Origin: JBGPQJ01 sp963709295
Lineage (GTDB): Bacteria; Chloroflexota; Anaerolineae; Anaerolineales; Villigracilaceae
Assembly: GCA_963709295.1 (NCBI GenBank)
Contig: CAVPVW010000006.1
Coordinates: 1 to 64,000, forward strand
Direction of reading: 5' to 3'
Length of the DNA: 64,000 bases
A program made the translations under genes and the position numbers. Shown here one piece after another: positions 45,970 to 55,093 of the stretch (position 1 is its first letter; each line of letters begins with the position of its first letter). A model generated the notes under the pieces. That model searched no databases. It was not told where the DNA came from and saw only the letters and a program-made list of their open reading frames with translations.

Positions 45970-48721
45970 ATGACCGAATCCCTGCAAAATACCCTGCTCC
46001 TGACCAAGCTCAATCGTCCGCGACTGCCGCGCGATCTGGTTGAACGTGCGCGGCTGGTGGAGTGGCTCAACCATGACATTGACCGACCGCTTATCCTGGT
46101 TTGTGCACCGGCGGGTTTTGGCAAATCCACCCTGGTGGGTACCTGGCTTGAACACATGTCTGCAGGTAAGGGTGAGAATTCGATTTCCCTGCCTTCCGCG
46201 TGGCTTTCGCTGGATGAGGATGACAGCGACCTCAACCTCTTCCTGCGCTATTTCATCTCCGCGCTGCGTACGATTTTCAATGACGCCTGTGAAGAAACCC
46301 TGGCTTTACTCCAGGCGAGGCAGCAACCACCTCAGACAGTTCTCTCCTCTACGTTCAGCAATGAGCTCGAAAAGCTTCCCGGAGAATGTATTCTCGTCCT
46401 GGATGACTATCACACCATTCACAGCGTGGAAGTGCCTAATCTGTTAGGCGAATTGGTTCGCCACTGGCCTAAACAACTGCACCTTGTGCTGATCTCGCGC
46501 ATCAGCCCGCCTTTACCGCTCGACAGTTTGCGCGCGAAGGGGATGATCAGCGAGATTCGCACCCGGGACCTGCGTTTTACAACCGAGGAGACGGCTGACT
46601 ACCTGAACAGGACGCAATTTGCTCTTATGAGCCGGGATGTCCTGCCTCTCCTGGAAGAGCGTTTTGAGGGTTGGCCTGCCGGCCTGCATCTGGCTGCCAT
46701 TTCTTTCCGTTCCGCAGAAAGCCAGGAAGCCGTTCTGTCGGCTTTATCCAGCGAAAATCCAAACATCACCGGATACCTGGTGGAGGAAGTGCTGACCCGT
46801 AATTTTCCGGCAATTCAAACATTCTTATTGAAAACTTCCATCCTCGATCGCTTTTCAGTTTCGCTGTGCGAGGCAGTCATTGGAGAGATTGACGCCACCT
46901 GGAATGCCCGCCTCTGCCTGGATTGGCTCGAACGGGCTGAGATGTTCATTATCTCGCTGGACAATCAACAGGAATGGTACCGCTACCACCATTTGTTCCA
47001 GGAATTGCTGCAGCAGCGGTTGTCGACCGAGGCGGCGCCTGGCGAGGTGGCGGACTTGCACCGTCGGGCTTCAACCTGGTTCGAAGAACAAGGGCTTCTT
47101 GATGAAGCCTTGCATCATGCCCTGGCAGCCGGCGACCTTGATCTGGCTGCCCGTCAGATGATTTCCGGTTTGCGCGATGTTCTTAACCACGAGGACCGGC
47201 CGACCCTGGAGCGCTGGCTGCACATGCTGCCGGAAGAGATGATCCAACAAAGCCCGGGGTTGTTGATGATCAAAGCCTGGGCATTTCAGTTCACGTGGAG
47301 ACTTGACCTGCAGGTACAAGCGCTGCAGCAGGTGGAAAGCCTCCTGGGAACAGAGGTGGGTGCATCTTTACCGGCGGATGACCTGCAACTCCTGCACGGT
47401 CAAATTGCCATTGTGAAATCCCAGCAGCGCTATTTCAGCAACCAGCTCACAGAGGCGATCGAAATCTGCCGGCAGGCATTGACGCTTCTACCCTCGTCGT
47501 GGATATTTGCGCGCGGCGGGGCGATGATGTACCTGGGCATGTCCATGCAAGCCAACGGCCAGGCTCTGGAGGCGGAACAACTTCTGCTTGCCGAGTACAG
47601 AGTCCTACGATAAAAAAACGGATTCCTATGCCCTGTTCCTCTTATTATCACTGGGCTTCATCTATCTCAATTCCGGCCAGCTTGATCAGGTCAGACGAAT
47701 CGCGCGGGTGCTGCTCCAGGCGGCAACCCGCAGCCGGATAGCGATCATGAGGAATTGGGGTGACTGGTTCCTCGGTGTGGTATGTTATCAACGCAACGAA
47801 TTGGAAGTCGCCGCGCAGCATTTCACCCAAATCGTCGAAAATCGATATACAGCTCAAATAGCTGCTTATCGGGATGCAGTGGCAGGCCTGGCGTTGATCC
47901 ATCAGATCAGAGGAGAGAGCTCGAAAGCCTGGCAGATGGTGGAGTCGATCAGCCAGTTTGACCTGGAGTTGAGGGGCAGCGAAGACAACCGGACACGCTC
48001 GCTGCGCGCCAGGCTGATGTTCCTGCAAGGAGACCTGGAGGGCGCCGGCAACTGGGTTGACACCTTCACCGATCCACCACCGGACCAGGCTCTTTTATGG
48101 CTTGAGGAACCACAGGTGACGCGGGCGCGCGTCCTGTTGGCCAGAGGTACGCAGGCAGACCTGCATTCAGCAGTGCAAATTTTGGAGGTCCTGTATGAGG
48201 TCGCCGAGCGGACATTTAACACTCGCTTCAAGATCGAGATCCTGGCATTACGCGCCTTGGCCATAAATGCGCAAGGGAAAACCGAGAAAGCGAATACTGT
48301 ATTAAAGCAAGCAGTGGACCTGGGGCGATCAGGGGGCTTCCTCCGCGTGTTCGTCGACCTGGGCAAGCCCATGCAGGAGCTTCTGCGCCAGCGTGCGGCG
48401 CAGGATCAATCAGCCGAGACAATTAACCGAATCCTGGCCGAGTTTCCTGAAGATGAGAAGAATCTGGTTGGGGGCGAAAGCCCGGTTCGTATTCCGTCAC
48501 CCGATATTTCGTCGCTGGTTGAACCCCTGACGCCTCGTGAACTCGAGATCTTGACCTTGTTGCGAGGACCTTTGAGCCTCAAGGAAATCGCACTCAATCT
48601 CAATATTTCCCTTCCGACCGTTAAACGCCATATCGCCAATATCTATGGCAAACTCGGTGTAAACCAGCGCTGGAAAGCGGTGGCCCGAGCAGAAGAATTG
48701 AACATTCTTTCTCCTCGCTGA
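45970..48721 (+). CDS. MalT-like ATP-dependent LuxR regulator (copy 1), frameshifted
   Basis: About 916 residues of a STAND-type regulator. The N-terminal NTPase has Walker A APAGFGKST (Lys52) and Walker B CILVLDDYH. A winged-helix and TPR-like region follow, and a C-terminal LuxR helix-turn-helix (LTPRELEILTLLRGPLSLKE). The frame changes at about 47600, between LLLAEY and ESYDKKTDSYALF. Both halves clearly belong together, so an indel near TACAGAG is likely. ATP binding and an inducer probably drive assembly and activation, as in MalT. It is strongly similar to the regulator at 57199. The small gene at 48778 follows directly. Confidence 0.88.
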
Positions 48722-48777
48722 GCCCTTTTCTTTTTCAAAATCCCAATCGTTCTACATCATAAATACATCTTAAGGAT

Positions 48778-49065
48778 GTGTTTTTCCCTGCCGCGCAGGG
48801 CTATCATGATCTTATGATGCCCCTGTCCTCCAGTAAATCAATCCCCTTCGATCGCCCGGCTAAATACAAGATTAGTGTGCAAGGACGGATTGCCCCAGAT
48901 TGGTCCGATCGCCTGGAAGGTATGACCATCTGCCAGACCTCGATGGGCGGTGATATCCCGGTTACAACCCTGGAGGGCAAGTTGAGTGACCAGGCTGCCC
49001 TGGCCGGTGTGCTCAATACGCTCTATGAGCAGCATCTGTCTATACTTTTGGTGGAGCTTATTTAA
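48778..49065 (+). CDS. Small conserved protein behind LuxR regulator (family copy 1)
   Basis: At most 95 residues; an ATG at 48814 would give 83. The core KISVQGRIAPDWSDRLEGMTI then GGDIPVTTLEGKLSD leads to AALAGVLNTLYEQ. It is clearly related to the protein at 60036 (KISMRGPFDVKWADYVGDKL, GKIPVTTLFGYSVD, AAFLGTLHTFIDLG). The predicted fold is a small beta sheet with one helix. No known family recognised. Both copies sit straight after a MalT-like regulator, so a partner or ligand-sensing role is plausible. The start is uncertain: GTG at 48778 has only AAGG close by. Confidence 0.65.
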   Translation: MFFPAAQGYHDLMMPLSSSKSIPFDRPAKYKISVQGRIAPDWSDRLEGMTICQTSMGGDIPVTTLEGKLSDQAALAGVLNTLYEQHLSILLVELI

Positions 49066-49088
49066 ACCGAACTGTCGGAGGAAACCAA

Positions 49089-50774
49089 ATGAAAGTCATC
49101 ATCGTTGGTGGCGTGGCTGGCGGTGCCTCTTGCGCCGCACGCCTGCGCAGGCTGGATGAAAAGGTGGAAATTGTCATGGTGGAGCGCGGGCCGTACATTT
49201 CCTATGCCAACTGCGGCCTGCCATACTATGTCGGCGGTGTGATTCCGCGCGAGTCGAGTCTGCTGGTGGCGGATGAAAGGACCTTTCGCGAACTGTTCAC
49301 CATTGACGTGCGCACCCTCTGCGAAGCCGTAAAAATCACGCCGAAGGACAAGACGGTCGACTTGAAGAACGTCGTCACCGGCGAGGTGACTACTGAGTCC
49401 TACGACAAGCTGGTCCTGTCGCCCGGAGCGACGCCAATCCGCCCGCCCATGCCCGGGATAGACCTTCCAGGTGTGTTCAAGGTGCGGACCGTCCCGGATG
49501 TGAAGCAGATCAGGGAATGGCTGGAAGGGCATGACCTGTATTCTTCCGGGATGCATACCTACACGGGGTATCAGACTATGGTGCCGGCAAAGCGGGCGAT
49601 CGTGGTCGGCGGCGGTTTCATCGGCCTTGAGATGGCGGAAAACCTGAAACATCTCGGGCTGGATGTGACGCTGGTCCAGCGGGGACCGCAGGTTATGGAC
49701 CCGCTCGACCCGGAAATGGCGCGTTATGTCGAACGTCACATGGAAAGGAACGGCGTCCGCATCGTGCTCAACGACGACGTAACCGGGTTCGAGCAGGCTG
49801 CGGACGGCGCGCTCAAGGTGCTCACCAAATCCGGCAGGGAATATCCGGGGGAGATCGCCGTGCTTGGCATCGGCGTGCGCCCGGAGAACTGGCTGGCGAA
49901 GGATGCCGGCCTCGAGATCGGCGAACGAGGCGGCATCCGCGTGGATGACCGGATGCGCACGAGCGATCCGGATATCTTCGCCGTCGGTGATGCGATCGAG
50001 GTCAAGGACTTCGTCACAGGCCAGTGGACACACATCCCCTTAGCCGGGCCGGCTAACCGGCAGGGTCGCATCGCGGCCGAGGTAATCGCCGGACGCGACT
50101 CCCGTTTCCGCGGCACGCAGGGCACGTCGATCATCGGGATTTTCGGAGGCGCGGCAGCCTGCACCGGCGTCAGCGAGAAAATGCTCAAGCGGTTGGGCGA
50201 TACGGATTACGAGAAGATCTATCTCTATCCCAATTCCCATGCCGGCTATTACCCGGGCGCCAAATACCTGGCGATGAAAATCATCTTCCGCAAATCGGAC
50301 GGCCGGCTGATCGGGGCGCAGGCGGTCGGCCTGGATGGGGCGGACAAGCGCATCGACGCCTTGGCCATGGCCATCCAGATGGGTGCGACCGTTTACGATC
50401 TGGAGGAAGCCGAACTGTGCTACGCGCCTCAGTTTGGCAGCGCCAAAGCCCCCGTCAATTTCGCCGGGATGGTGGCGGCCGACGTCCTGCGTGGTGACAT
50501 GCCTGTGAGCCACTGGGATTCCAGCGCGGGCGCGTTTCTCCTCGATGTCCGCAATCCGGAGGAACTCGCAGTGGAGAAGGTGCAGGGGGTGGTCAACATC
50601 CCGCTGGATCAACTCCGTGTTCGGCTTGAAGAACTTCCGAGAGATCGCGAGATTCACGTCATTTGCCGCTCGGGCCAGCGGGCTTACTACGCGACGCGCA
50701 TTCTTTTACAAAATGAGTTCAGAGCAAGAACCATCTCCGGTGGCATGCTGTCCCGAACAAATTCTGCAGGGTGA
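49089..50774 (+). CDS. CoA-disulfide reductase with C-terminal rhodanese domain
   Basis: A FAD- and NAD(P)H-dependent oxidoreductase of 561 residues. FAD-binding GGVAGGASCAARLR opens the protein and the redox Cys42 sits in SYANCGLPYYVGG. The second nucleotide site is VVGGGFIGLEMAE and the FAD site DIFAVGDAIE. From about 470 a rhodanese domain follows, with catalytic Cys in VICRSGQRAYYA. Such fusions reduce CoA disulfide, polysulfide or CoA persulfide. It lies 24 nt after the small gene and has CGGAGGAAACCAA before the ATG. It fits a role in sulfane-sulfur handling. Confidence 0.92.
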   Translation: MKVIIVGGVAGGASCAARLRRLDEKVEIVMVERGPYISYANCGLPYYVGGVIPRESSLLVADERTFRELFTIDVRTLCEAVKITPKDKTVDLKNVVTGEVTTESYDKLVLSPGATPIRPPMPGIDLPGVFKVRTVPDVKQIREWLEGHDLYSSGMHTYTGYQTMVPAKRAIVVGGGFIGLEMAENLKHLGLDVTLVQRGPQVMDPLDPEMARYVERHMERNGVRIVLNDDVTGFEQAADGALKVLTKSGREYPGEIAVLGIGVRPENWLAKDAGLEIGERGGIRVDDRMRTSDPDIFAVGDAIEVKDFVTGQWTHIPLAGPANRQGRIAAEVIAGRDSRFRGTQGTSIIGIFGGAAACTGVSEKMLKRLGDTDYEKIYLYPNSHAGYYPGAKYLAMKIIFRKSDGRLIGAQAVGLDGADKRIDALAMAIQMGATVYDLEEAELCYAPQFGSAKAPVNFAGMVAADVLRGDMPVSHWDSSAGAFLLDVRNPEELAVEKVQGVVNIPLDQLRVRLEELPRDREIHVICRSGQRAYYATRILLQNEFRARTISGGMLSRTNSAG

Positions 50775-51114
50775 TCCTGATCATCCAGAGTTGAATATTT
50801 CACATGTTGACCTTAAGTGGAAAGGAGAAAGCGCAAAGAAAAGGTAAAAGCTCGAATGTTTCATTACAGTGTCTCACTCGTTGTGATTTTGTAAGGCAAT
50901 AAGGCAAAAAAGCGAGAAAGTCCCGAACGACCAGGCGGCCGGGCTTTGAAAGGAAAATCCATCATCACCGCCGGTTCAGTGATGAGCGATCAGCTAGAGA
51001 AATGTCTCTATGGCCAGAAAAACGAGCATAAGCGCAGCAACAACCAGGAAAACAATTAAAAGTGCAGTCAAGACGAAAATCTCAAAACCAAAAACATCAA
51101 AAAAGGAGAAAACT
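50775..51114 (+). other. Long leader before the DszB-like gene
   Basis: 340 bp without a supported gene. An imperfect GC-rich hairpin, CCCG..CGGG around 50919-50947, could be a weak terminator or a processing site. A 35-codon Lys/Thr-rich in-frame extension from 51010 (starting MARKTSISAATT) is open but has no good ribosome site. I favour the start at 51115, though the extension may be translated. Confidence 0.4.
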
Positions 51115-52307
51115 ATGACAACCGAAAAAATTAAAGTCACGACTTTTGAAAACACAAAGTTGAACCTGGTTAAGTTGAATTGGAAAGAGGTGTATTACAC
51201 CAATTGTCCGCTGGTGTCTGCCAGTAACGTGGATGAAGGCCTGGGCCTGACCAAGAAAGAGTTCAAGAAGATCGGGGTGAAGTTTGCCTACATGCGTTCG
51301 ACCCCTGAAACCGATTGGTATCCCCACTACATTCACAACCAGGAAAATCTTATCCGCTTCGGTGGTTTGTTTCCACCTATCGAAGTCCACGCAGATATCC
51401 GTCGGACCAAACTTCTGGGGGTAACACAGATGCCGGCCGAAGGCGGCGTTATGATGGTGCGTGCCAAGGACAATATCTACCGAATGGCTGATTTAAAAGG
51501 CAAAAAGATCGGCATTTCCAAGAGTATGAATCAGATCAAGAACGATTGGTGGCGCATTCAGGAGCACCAGGGAATTGAGTTGATGCTTCGGATGAACGGC
51601 ATGACCATGGACGATATTGAATTGGTTGAGTTTCCCTACCCAGATGACTGGTATAACGTGCCGGAAATGATGAAAGCAACCATGGAACAATCGATTGATC
51701 TGTGGCTGGCGCGTGACCACAAGCGCGACCTGGCATTCCGTCCGCTGGAAACCGCTCTGGAAAAAGGAATCATCGATGCGATGTACATGCAAACTAAGCC
51801 GCTACAGCAGGTCTGCGAGGCGACCGGTAAGTATGCAGCAATCGAGGACCTCTCTCGCTATCCCGACTGGCGCCTTCAAATAGCTAACATTCCAGCAGCT
51901 ATCACGTGTACCGATGTTATGGCCAAGGAACACCCTGAACTTGCTGTCACATTTATGAAGGGCATGATTCTAGCCGGTCGCTGGGCCAATAAGAACAAGT
52001 ATGCTGCCGCGGAAATTCTCGACCAGCAGACCTTCTACCGCGACATCGAGGCTACTTACCAAGGCATTAGAGATGTTGACTTGGTACCCAACCTTTCACC
52101 TTTGAATCTGCCGCTGTTAACATCGGCAAAGAATTTATGTTAAGCCATGGTTACATCAAGAATGATTTTGATGTAAACGAATGGGCTGCACCTGAATTCC
52201 TGGAACAAGCCGCGAAAGAATTGCTTGAGGATCAATGGAAGAAAGTAACCACGTCAAAACTTCCCCATGTAACTAAGCTGTTTGAAGATACAAACCGGAT
52301 CGGCTAG
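51115..52307 (+). CDS. DszB-like sulfinate desulfinase homologue, frameshifted near the C-terminus
   Basis: About 397 residues, related to 2-(2'-hydroxyphenyl)benzenesulfinate desulfinase (DszB), which releases sulfite from an aryl sulfinate and has a periplasmic-binding-protein fold. By eye it matches DszB across its length. The known catalytic Cys, His and Arg are kept as Cys31 in YYTNCP, His71 and Arg81 in RFGGLFPP, with the His-to-Arg spacing of 10 residues conserved. The C-terminal WAAPEFL motif is also shared. The tail is in another frame after about 52090; one added C in the CCC run there restores it. AAAAAAGGAG precedes the ATG. The substrate is unlikely to be the dibenzothiophene product itself. 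Confidence 0.82.
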
Positions 52308-52364
52308 TTGGAATAAAGCTCAGCACAAGCTGGTCTCGGTAAATGAGAAGGTAAATTGAGTACG

Positions 52365-52398
52365 GGCGCCAAACGGCAAAAACATGGCGTTTGGCGCC
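52365..52398 (+). repeat. Strong inverted repeat between desulfinase and hydratase genes
   Basis: GGCGCCAAACG pairs with CGTTTGGCGCC (11 bp) around a 12-nt loop. There is no T run behind it, and the ribosome site of the next gene follows at 52415. It could be an operator or an mRNA-stabilising hairpin. Confidence 0.65.
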
Positions 52399-52429
52399 TG
52401 ACCATAAACAGACAAAAAGGAGAAGAAAA

Positions 52430-53298
52430 TTGGAGAATGACATAACGAACAACACAGATACGCGGATGAAAAAACTGGGGTACCGCCCACCCGAAAATGT
52501 CCCGGAGCCTGAGCAGCTTGTGCTCGTCGAGTACGTTTCTGGCGGGCGTGTGGCGATCATCACCCTTAACCGGCCGCATGCTGACAACGCCGTCACGACG
52601 GAACTGGCTGCTCAACTGATCGAGGTGCTTGAGACCGTCGCAGCACGTCCTCCGTGCGATGTGCCATCCTGACCGGGGCCGGCGACCGTGCCTTCTCGGT
52701 CGGCGGCGACCTGTACCAACGCAAGCAGATGACAAAGGAACAATGGCTGCGCCAGCGCCAGGTTTTCGACCGCGTTCTTTACACACTGCGCACGTTACGC
52801 CGTCCGATCATCACCGCAGTCCACGGGATGGCGTATGGCGGCGGCTGTGAGATGGCCATCAGCACAGACTTCATCATTGCCTCCGATGAGGCCGTCTTCG
52901 GCCAGCCCGAAGCGATAGTCGGCTTGAGCGCGGGCGGCGGCTCGCCGGTCTTCCTTCCACGTTTTCTTCCGCCGGGCATGGCCATGCAAATGTTGATGAC
53001 TGGAGAACCGATCACCGCCCAGGAAGCATACCGGTTTGGCATGGTCAATGCGGTACACCCCAAGGCCGAACTGATGAACGCTGTTCTTAAAATCGCGGAG
53101 ACGATCGCGGCTAACTCACCGACAGCGGTACAGTCGGTCAAGCGTGCCGTTCAAAACGGACAGGGCGAGCCTGTGGAGCAGGCAGTTGCGATCATGATGG
53201 ATCAACACTGGCGCTCAGTAGTCCATCAAGACCGTGTGAATGGAATCCTTGCCTTCACCGAAGGCCGGGAGGCTGAGTATCCGGACCCTGACTTTTAA
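52430..53298 (+). CDS. Enoyl-CoA hydratase/isomerase family protein, frameshifted
   Basis: About 290 residues of the crotonase fold. A first frame carries VAIITLNRPHADNAVTTEL. The rest starts at AILTGAGDRAFSVGGDL and has the oxyanion-hole glycines around AVHGMAYGGGCEMAIS and FGQPEAIVGLSAGGGS. One added base near CGTCCTCC at about 52640 joins them. TTG at 52430 is the likely start, with AAAAAGGAG 7 nt before it. A crotonase next to a desulfinase might process the carbon skeleton of a sulfur compound as a CoA ester, but no CoA ligase is visible here. Confidence 0.85.
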
Positions 53299-53373
53299 TG
53301 CGTAGCCCTGCCCGAGCAATGTGGGGTTGAGAACTGCCCGACATATTGGGTTTATATAAAAGGAGAATAGAAA

Positions 53374-53943
53374 ATGACCACTGTTGAAATTTCCACTCCT
53401 CAATCAAAGCACCAGGTACTTGAAGAAAAACTGACCAGCCTGGGGCTGTATGTCACCGCTCGTGACGCTTATGATATGTGGAAAGCTGAGCCTGAGCGGA
53501 TCAAAGTCCTCGACGTTCGCACCTTTGAAGAGTACGTTCTAATCGGTCATGCGGAAATGGCGGCGAACGTTCCACTTGCCTTCCCCTCCTACAAATGGGA
53601 TGTCAACAAGGGAAATTATTCCGTGGTGGGGAATAAGGATTTCATTGCCCATGTGGGTGAGCGTTTTAAACCGGACGATACGATCCTGGTCATGTGCCGT
53701 TCGGGCGGCCGCAGCGCCATGGCGGTCAATGCACTGGCCAAAGCTGGCTTCACGAAAGTGCACAATATCATTGACGGATTTGAAGGGGACAAGGTGGAAG
53801 ACCCCGAAAGCATCTATAACGGACAACGCATGCGGAATGGCTGGAAGAACTCCGCTCCGTGGACTTACAAACTCGACTCGAAACTGGTCTGGCTTCCATC
53901 CGGAGCAGAAGTGGAAATACTCCGCAGTACCTTGGACCTTTGA
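53374..53943 (+). CDS. Rhodanese-like sulfurtransferase
   Basis: A 189-residue single-domain rhodanese with catalytic Cys near residue 108 in VMCRSGGRSAMA and the family elements IKVLDVRTFEEYVLIGHAE and GFTKVHNIIDGFEGD. It could move sulfane sulfur to cyanide, sulfite or a protein thiol. AAAAGGAGAATAGAAA precedes the ATG. Spacing from the hydratase gene is 75 nt, so these are likely co-transcribed. Confidence 0.92.
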   Translation: MTTVEISTPQSKHQVLEEKLTSLGLYVTARDAYDMWKAEPERIKVLDVRTFEEYVLIGHAEMAANVPLAFPSYKWDVNKGNYSVVGNKDFIAHVGERFKPDDTILVMCRSGGRSAMAVNALAKAGFTKVHNIIDGFEGDKVEDPESIYNGQRMRNGWKNSAPWTYKLDSKLVWLPSGAEVEILRSTLDL

Positions 53944-53957
53944 TGAGTGGTGCCCTG

Positions 53958-53986
53958 CCGAGTAAGCCCCACTCGGACTTACTCGG
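53958..53986 (+). repeat. Inverted repeat after the rhodanese gene
   Basis: CCGAGTAAG pairs with CTTACTCGG, with a further ACTCGG in the loop. It has no T run. Candidate operator or weak transcript end before the BASS gene. Confidence 0.5.
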
Positions 53987-54034
53987 AACTAAACAAAAAT
54001 CAAATATTATTCGCTTAGGCGCAAGAGGTTTATT

Positions 54035-54901
54035 ATGACACTTAATGATTTCTTTTCAGCTATCGCAGGAATATCAGGTCTTCTATTTGTTGTGACCAGC
54101 ATGCTGGCGATGAGTCTCAGCCTGAGCGTGCAACAAATGACCCAACCCCTTAAGAATGCTCGTCTTGTTATCCTGGCTCTGCTGGGGAACTTCGTGCTGG
54201 TGCCACTGCTTGCGTATGCCATCATAAAAGTGATCCCTCTCGATCAATCCCTGCAGATCGGTGTGATTCTGCTGGGGACGGCGGCCGGAGCGCCCTTCAT
54301 TCCCAAGCTGGTGCAAGGCGCAAAAGGGAATGTCGCTTATGCGGTGGGATTGATGTTCCTGATCATGGTGGTCACCATCTTCTATCTGCCTTTCATCCTG
54401 CCGCTGCTTTTGCCCGGCGTTGAGGTTAACCCGTGGGATATTGCCAGGTCGCTGATCGTGACGATGTTGGTTCCATTGGTGATGGGCATGCTGATCAAAT
54501 CGCATTCACCCGACGTTGCGGACCATTGGGCACCTGTGATGCAAAAGACCTCCAGCCTGTCGATCCTCGTCCTGCTGGTGGTGGGGTTGGGGTTGAACAT
54601 CTCCAATATCCTCAGCTTCATTGGAACGCTTGGTATCGGGGCGATGGTGCTGTTGATCGTGGGATCCCTGGTGATCGGCATGCTGCTTGGTGGGCGTGAT
54701 CCGGGTGTCCGCAGCGCCATGGGACTGAGCACAGCCAACCGCAATGGTGCGGCCGCCCTTCTGGTGGCCACGCAGAACTTCTCCGGAACCAACACCCTCC
54801 CATTTGTACTCGTGGGGGTTGTGCTTATGCTGCTGATCCTTCTTCCGTTCGCAAAACGCATGGGCGCGCGCAACGAGGTTGCAACCGCGCCGGTGACATA
54901 A
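54035..54901 (+). CDS. BASS family (bile acid:sodium symporter-like) transporter
   Basis: A 288-residue membrane carrier of about nine to ten helices. The BASS core has a TAAGAPFIPKLVQGAKGNVAY-like segment and STANRNGAAALLVATQN, near the two crossing helices that bind sodium and substrate. In bacteria such carriers move organic anions, pantoate and sulfonates among others. Its place in the sulfur cluster suggests an organosulfur anion, which is inference. No strong ribosome site is visible. Confidence 0.85.
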   Translation: MTLNDFFSAIAGISGLLFVVTSMLAMSLSLSVQQMTQPLKNARLVILALLGNFVLVPLLAYAIIKVIPLDQSLQIGVILLGTAAGAPFIPKLVQGAKGNVAYAVGLMFLIMVVTIFYLPFILPLLLPGVEVNPWDIARSLIVTMLVPLVMGMLIKSHSPDVADHWAPVMQKTSSLSILVLLVVGLGLNISNILSFIGTLGIGAMVLLIVGSLVIGMLLGGRDPGVRSAMGLSTANRNGAAALLVATQNFSGTNTLPFVLVGVVLMLLILLPFAKRMGARNEVATAPVT

Positions 54902-55093
54902 GCGGAGTAACTCTGCTTTTGAGTGTCGTGAACACTGCTCGTCATCGACCTGCCGCTGAACTTGATACCGACCGCAAAGTTAAATTGTCATAGCTCACTG
55001 GGGAATAACCTAAGCGAGTTCAGTTTGAAGTAACCGAACCCGCTCTCGAGTTACCAGTTTGTCAGGTTGTCTTTAATCCTAACCTATCTTCTC

